From an uncultured Verrucomicrobiota bacterium (lineage in GTDB: Bacteria > Verrucomicrobiota > Verrucomicrobiia > Limisphaerales > UBA1319): 64,000 nucleotides of DNA. Positions 60,284-64,000 of this stretch are shown here, piece after piece. Location: contig CAIMWS010000506.1 of the NCBI GenBank assembly GCA_903845125.1, positions 1-64,000 on the forward strand, read 5' to 3'. The notes beneath the pieces were generated by a model that saw only the letters and a program-made list of their open reading frames with translations, was not told the DNA's origin and did no database searches. The translations under genes and the position numbers were made by a program. Each line of letters opens with the position of its first letter. The first letter of the stretch is position 1.

Positions 60284-61222
60284 GTGCAAACTTTTTCCCA
60301 CATTCCGGTCATGTTATCCGAGGTGCTCGCCGGGCTTCTGCCGAAGCCCGGGGGGCGTTACCTGGATGGCACGGTCGGGGGTGGGGGACATGCCCGGGCC
60401 ATCCTGGAAGCCAGTTCGCCATCGGGCTGGTTATATGGATGCGACCGGGATGCGGAAGCCATTGCGGCGGCGAACTGCTGCTTGCAGCCATTCCAGGGAC
60501 GTTTTGAGATCCGCCACCAGAGCTTCACCGGATTGGAGGGGTGGATACCGCGGAACAGCCTGGATGGGGTTTTATTGGACTTGGGAGTCAGCTCGGCCCA
60601 ATTGGATCACCCGGAGCGGGGATTCAGCTTCCAGGTGGATGCGCCGCTGGATATGCGGATGGATACCCGGCAATCCCTGACCGCCGCCGAGGTGGTTGCC
60701 CAATATGCCCCGGATGAGTTGGCACGGATTTTCTGGGAATACGGCGGCGAGCGGGAATCGCGGTCGATAGCGCGCGCCATTGATCGCGAGCGGCAAAAAT
60801 GCCCGATCCGGACCACCGGACAGCTGGCGGCGCTAGTCAGCCGCCGGAAACCCCGTTTCGGACGCGGCGCCCATCCGGCGACCAAAGTATTCCAAGCCTT
60901 GCGCATGGAAGTAAACGATGAATCAGCCAGCCTGAAAAAAGGCTTGGCCGCCGGCTGGGCAGCCTTGGCCGCCGGGGGGCGCATGGTGGTGATCACTTTT
61001 CATTCGGGTGAGGACCGGGAGGCCAAGCAATTCAGCCAGACCCATGCCCGTGATTACCGCGTGGTGGGGGAGGTGGATCGGCCGGAATTCCGCACCGATT
61101 GGCGGCCCGATCTGAAAATTCTGACAAGGAAAGCGCTCAAACCGTCCGAGGCGGAAATCCAATCCAATCCCCGGGCGCGCAGCGCACAAGTCCGTATTTG
61201 GGAGAAGACCTATGTTACCTAA
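60284..61222 (+). CDS. rsmH: 16S rRNA (cytosine(1402)-N(4))-methyltransferase
   Basis: 312 aa starting at GTG 60284, giving the usual opening QTFSHIPVMLSEVL. The SAM-binding motif is LDGTVGGGGHARAIL (from ~27). VLLDLGVSSAQLDHPERGFSF, PLDMRMDTRQSLTAAEVV and RMVVITFHSGEDREAKQF are RsmH hallmarks; the last normally reads FHSLEDR, here G for L. It methylates C1402 in the ribosomal P site. Standard second or third gene of the dcw cluster; overlaps ftsL by 11 nt. Confidence 0.96.
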   Translation: MQTFSHIPVMLSEVLAGLLPKPGGRYLDGTVGGGGHARAILEASSPSGWLYGCDRDAEAIAAANCCLQPFQGRFEIRHQSFTGLEGWIPRNSLDGVLLDLGVSSAQLDHPERGFSFQVDAPLDMRMDTRQSLTAAEVVAQYAPDELARIFWEYGGERESRSIARAIDRERQKCPIRTTGQLAALVSRRKPRFGRGAHPATKVFQALRMEVNDESASLKKGLAAGWAALAAGGRMVVITFHSGEDREAKQFSQTHARDYRVVGEVDRPEFRTDWRPDLKILTRKALKPSEAEIQSNPRARSAQVRIWEKTYVT

Positions 61223-61655
61223 TCGAAGCCAGCCCGTCCGGGCTTCTCGCATCGGTCCGGGTATGCCCTGGTTGTTGTTGCTGCTCCTTGGGAGTGTCGC
61301 AGGCGTGGGATACGTGGGGGAAAAATACACGGTTTATACTTTGGGCCAGGATAAGAAACGCTACGAAAACCTCCTGGACGACGCGTGCCACAAAACGGCG
61401 CGCCTGCGGGTGGAGTTGGATACCATGCAAGTGCCGCGCACATTGGAGAGCCGGATCAAGGAATTGAACCTGGGGCTGGTCCAGCCGCAACCGGAACAAA
61501 TCCTCCGGCTGGTTGAGCCTACAGCGGGTGGAACTGCCGGCCGTTCCGGGACGGAACCTTTTGTCAACCAAGGGGCGGGCGCGCAACCGCCACGTCCGCA
61601 AGCCCCGGCGAGCTATGCCTTGGCGCCTGCGATGCGCAGTTCCCTGCCGCGTTAA
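61212..61655 (+). CDS. ftsL: cell-division protein FtsL-like
   Basis: 147 aa. A short cytoplasmic N-terminus, one helix (PWLLLLLLGSVAGVGYVGEKYTVY), then a coiled-coil-like stretch (GQDKKRYENLLDDACHKTARLRVELDTMQVPRTLESRIKEL) and a Pro/Ala/Gly-rich tail longer than in most FtsL. Sequence identity in FtsL is low; the call relies on topology and the slot between rsmH and ftsI. It would bridge FtsB/FtsQ and activate FtsWI at the septum. Confidence 0.82.
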   Translation: MLPNRSQPVRASRIGPGMPWLLLLLLGSVAGVGYVGEKYTVYTLGQDKKRYENLLDDACHKTARLRVELDTMQVPRTLESRIKELNLGLVQPQPEQILRLVEPTAGGTAGRSGTEPFVNQGAGAQPPRPQAPASYALAPAMRSSLPR

Positions 61656-61674
61656 TTCTAATGTATATTGAATA

Positions 61675-63582
61675 ATGGATTATCCGCTCCAAAACCGCCG
61701 GCTGCTGTTCGTCACTTTCCTGACGATATTGGCTTTCTGCGGATTGGCTTACCGGTTGGTGGATTTGCAGGCGTTTCAGCATGAGGATCTGCGCAAGAAA
61801 GCCCAGGCCAACACGATCCGGACCTTTTTCTGGGAGCCCCGCCGGGGCGATGTGCGGGATATCAAAGGCAACCTGATGGCCACCAGCCGGCAGGTCAAAA
61901 CCGTGTGTGTAGATCCCACCCTCATCTGCAATACCAATGTGGGGAACCACCAGGCTGAGGTGGCTCGCGCCTTGGCTCCCCTCCTGGACCTTCAGGAGAG
62001 TGAATTGCTGAAACAGCTGCAAATTCAATACCTCACCAACCAGTCCGGGCAGTTGGTGCCGGACCGTTACGTCATTCTCAAGCGTAAGGTGAAAGTCGAA
62101 GATTGGGAAAAGGTGCGGGCCCGCATTAATGATTTGTCGTTTGGCACGGATGAAAAAACCGTCCCCAAACGCCTGCGGCCCTACTACCGGGCGCTGCGGC
62201 AACGTTCAGTATTCGCCGAGGATGCCCAGCTCCGGGAGTATCCCAATGGCCGCCAGGCTGCGCATGTAATTGGATACGTGGGGGTTGAGGAGCGCAAGGC
62301 CAACAAGGGTTGGGTCATTGAGACCTCCGGGAAAGATGGCTTGGAGCTGACTTTGAATGGCTCACTGACCGGAGTTCGAGGCTGGCGGGTAACGGAACAG
62401 AACGAACACAAGCAGGAGTTGGTGGTTTACCGGGAGCAGGATGTCAATCCCCGGCCCGGTTTGACGGTAGTATCCACCCTGGATCTTGGCCTGCAGAACA
62501 TCGTCGAGACCGCGCTGGAAGAAGGCATGCAAAAGTATTCGCCCCTCAGCGCGTCGGCCATTGCGGTGCGGCCGCGAACCGGGGAGATTGCGGCGCTGGC
62601 GGTGCTGCCCAATTATGATCCGAACGATCCCTCCAAATATGATCCGGAGTGGCGGCGCAACCGGGTCATCACGGATTTGAATGAGCCGGGAAGCACGTTC
62701 AAGGTGGTGGCCGTGACCGGAGCGCTGAACGAGCATGTGGTCAATCCTTCCACGGTTTTCGACTGTGAAAACGGAAAATTCTTTTACGCCGGCCGCTTGC
62801 TGCACGATACCCATCCCTACGGAGAATTGACCGTGGAACAGGTTATCACCAAGTCCTCCAACATCGGGGCGGCCAAGATCGCTTTGTTGCTGGGCCAGGA
62901 GCGTTTCCGCTCCTACATCACGAATTTCGGTTTTGGCTACCAGACCGGTTTGCCGCTGCCGGGCGAACGGCAGGGGACCGTGCACCCGCTGGCGGCCTGG
63001 AACAAGCTGTCCATCACGCGCGTGGCGATGGGCCAGGAAGTGGCGGTGACGCCGCTGCAAATGGCGATGATGATGAGCGCGATTGCCAATGGCGGGCGGT
63101 TGATGCGGCCGATGCTGGTCAACCGGTTGGAGGATGAAGAAGGGCGGGTGGTGGCCCAATACCAGCCGCAGGCGATCCGCACCGTGTGCACGCCCGCGAC
63201 GGCCCGGATGATGATTGAGGCTCTGAAAACGGTGGTGACCACCAATGGCACCGCTCGCAAAGCCCGGCTGGCCAATTACACCGCGGCGGGAAAAACCGGC
63301 ACCGCCCAGAAATCCGCCGGCAAGGAGGGCTATTCAGGCCAGCATTTCAGTTCGTTTATCGGGTTTTTCCCGGCGGACAACGCGGAATTGTGCGTCGCGA
63401 TTTTCCTGGATAATCCCCACCCGATCTATTTTGGCGGTGAAACCGCGGCGCCGGTTTTCAAGGCCATCGCGGAGCGCGCCGGCAATTATCTGAACATCAA
63501 GCCGGAGTTCATCGCGGTGGAGAGCCTGGAAAATTCCCCGCACGCCAGTGCCCGGGAAGCGGCGGTGGTGGCCACCGACTAA
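61675..63582 (+). CDS. ftsI: septal peptidoglycan transpeptidase FtsI (PBP3-type)
   Basis: 635 aa class B penicillin-binding protein. One N-terminal helix (LLFVTFLTILAFCGLAYRLVDLQ), a pedestal beginning EPRRGDVRDIKGNLMA, and the transpeptidase with Ser340 in STFK (GSTFKVV), SSN at 394-396 (KSSNIGAAK) and KTG at 540-542 (AGKTGTAQ). GYVGVEERKANKGWVIETSGKDGLE is the typical linker. It crosslinks septal wall with FtsW and is the beta-lactam target. It follows ftsL by 19 nt and precedes murE. Confidence 0.96.
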   Translation: MDYPLQNRRLLFVTFLTILAFCGLAYRLVDLQAFQHEDLRKKAQANTIRTFFWEPRRGDVRDIKGNLMATSRQVKTVCVDPTLICNTNVGNHQAEVARALAPLLDLQESELLKQLQIQYLTNQSGQLVPDRYVILKRKVKVEDWEKVRARINDLSFGTDEKTVPKRLRPYYRALRQRSVFAEDAQLREYPNGRQAAHVIGYVGVEERKANKGWVIETSGKDGLELTLNGSLTGVRGWRVTEQNEHKQELVVYREQDVNPRPGLTVVSTLDLGLQNIVETALEEGMQKYSPLSASAIAVRPRTGEIAALAVLPNYDPNDPSKYDPEWRRNRVITDLNEPGSTFKVVAVTGALNEHVVNPSTVFDCENGKFFYAGRLLHDTHPYGELTVEQVITKSSNIGAAKIALLLGQERFRSYITNFGFGYQTGLPLPGERQGTVHPLAAWNKLSITRVAMGQEVAVTPLQMAMMMSAIANGGRLMRPMLVNRLEDEEGRVVAQYQPQAIRTVCTPATARMMIEALKTVVTTNGTARKARLANYTAAGKTGTAQKSAGKEGYSGQHFSSFIGFFPADNAELCVAIFLDNPHPIYFGGETAAPVFKAIAERAGNYLNIKPEFIAVESLENSPHASAREAAVVATD

Positions 63583-63591
63583 GGATGCCGC

Positions 63592-64000
63592 ATGCAATTA
63601 AAACAGCTCATAGCAAAGACCAAGACCCTGGCGGTGGAAGGCTCCATCGACGCCGAGGTTACCGGCATCTGCTATGACTCGCGGCGGGTCACGCCGGGCA
63701 TGCTGTTTGTGGCCATTCCCGGCCAGCGGACGGATGGGCACCAGTTCATTCAGAACGCCATCGAGCGCGGAGCGGTGGCGATCGTTTATGAGCAGAATGG
63801 TTTTCTTCCACACCGGGCCACTAAAATCAAGGTCGAGGATGCCCGGCAGGCGCTGGCCCAGTTATCCGCCGCCTTTTACCGCCGGCCCAGCCAGCGGTTG
63901 AAAATGATCGGGATCACGGGGACCAACGGCAAAACCACGGTGGCCTTCATGATCAAGCACATCCTGGAATCCGCGGGCCACAAGACGGGGCTCCTGGGCA
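63592..64000 (+). CDS. murE: UDP-MurNAc-tripeptide ligase MurE, N-terminal part (runs off the window)
   Basis: The first 136 codons are visible, with AGGA 7-10 nt before the ATG at 63592. The N-terminal domain (GICYDSRRVTPGMLFVAIPGQRTDGHQFI) binds the uridine nucleotide. IGITGTNGKTTVAFMIKHIL at ~104-123 is the Mur-ligase ATP-binding loop. MurE adds the third residue (diaminopimelate in most Gram-negatives) to UDP-MurNAc-dipeptide in the cytoplasm. Specificity lies beyond the window edge. Confidence 0.95.
   Translation, partial: MQLKQLIAKTKTLAVEGSIDAEVTGICYDSRRVTPGMLFVAIPGQRTDGHQFIQNAIERGAVAIVYEQNGFLPHRATKIKVEDARQALAQLSAAFYRRPSQRLKMIGITGTNGKTTVAFMIKHILESAGHKTGLLG

Overview
The window reads as chromosomal DNA of a GC-rich, heterotrophic Verrucomicrobiota bacterium, most likely of the Limisphaerales/Pedosphaera type. 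This is inferred from gene style, not from a marker search. The signs are four H-X9-DG type II pseudopilins scattered singly among sugar-degrading genes, a PEP-CTERM protein, many large secreted LamG, Ig, lamin-tail and CotH proteins, and a dcw cluster at the right edge. I see no tRNA, rRNA, transposase, phage gene or CRISPR array.

Layout. 1-3.2 kb: a three-gene minus-strand operon (PEP-CTERM surface protein, secreted jelly-roll-like protein, pseudopilin) behind a clear cobalamin riboswitch. 3.2-20.2 kb: a second pseudopilin, several secreted proteins with glycosidase-like folds, an SGNH esterase, a tight DUF2310/pseudopilin/acyltransferase run and an S9 peptidase with a DUF3108-like tail. 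20.4-32 kb: two giant divergent secreted proteins (LamG/Ig; lamin-tail/PA14/CotH), an NPCBM-GH27 alpha-galactosidase and a small secreted protein. 32.4-36.4 kb: housekeeping-like genes (LolD- and LolC/E-type ABC genes, a receiver plus a stand-alone CheB catalytic domain, DUF1963). 36.6-41.4 kb: a fourth pseudopilin and a fusion of an (alpha/alpha)6-type region with a GH2 enzyme. 41.5-44.3 kb: a yjfL-yjfM-yjfC-like operon (DUF350, YgiB-like lipoprotein, glutathionylspermidine-synthase-like ATP-grasp ligase) and an isochorismatase-family hydrolase. 44.4-58.9 kb: an (alpha/alpha)6 glycosidase with an F5/8C module, an MFS acid-sugar transporter, a PQQ-type propeller, a deacetylase-GH3 fusion, a matrixin-type protease pair, a YfcE-like phosphoesterase, an orphan iron-type binding lipoprotein and an EF-hand protein. 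59.1-64 kb: mraZ, an unknown gene, rsmH, ftsL, ftsI and the start of murE.

How the genes fit together. Most products carry export signals, so the centre looks like an outer-surface saccharolytic toolkit: esterase, galactosidase, GH2 and GH3 enzymes release sugars, and the MFS porter imports some of them. No SusC/SusD pair or dedicated regulator is visible. Five otherwise unrelated secreted proteins end in the same kind of module, finishing with two aromatic residues, Arg and a hydrophobic residue. This hints at a common anchoring or export function. The cell-division cluster carries a textbook MraZ operator of five 10-bp-phased TGGGN-type boxes, preceded by three 11-bp-phased DnaA-box-like 9-mers.
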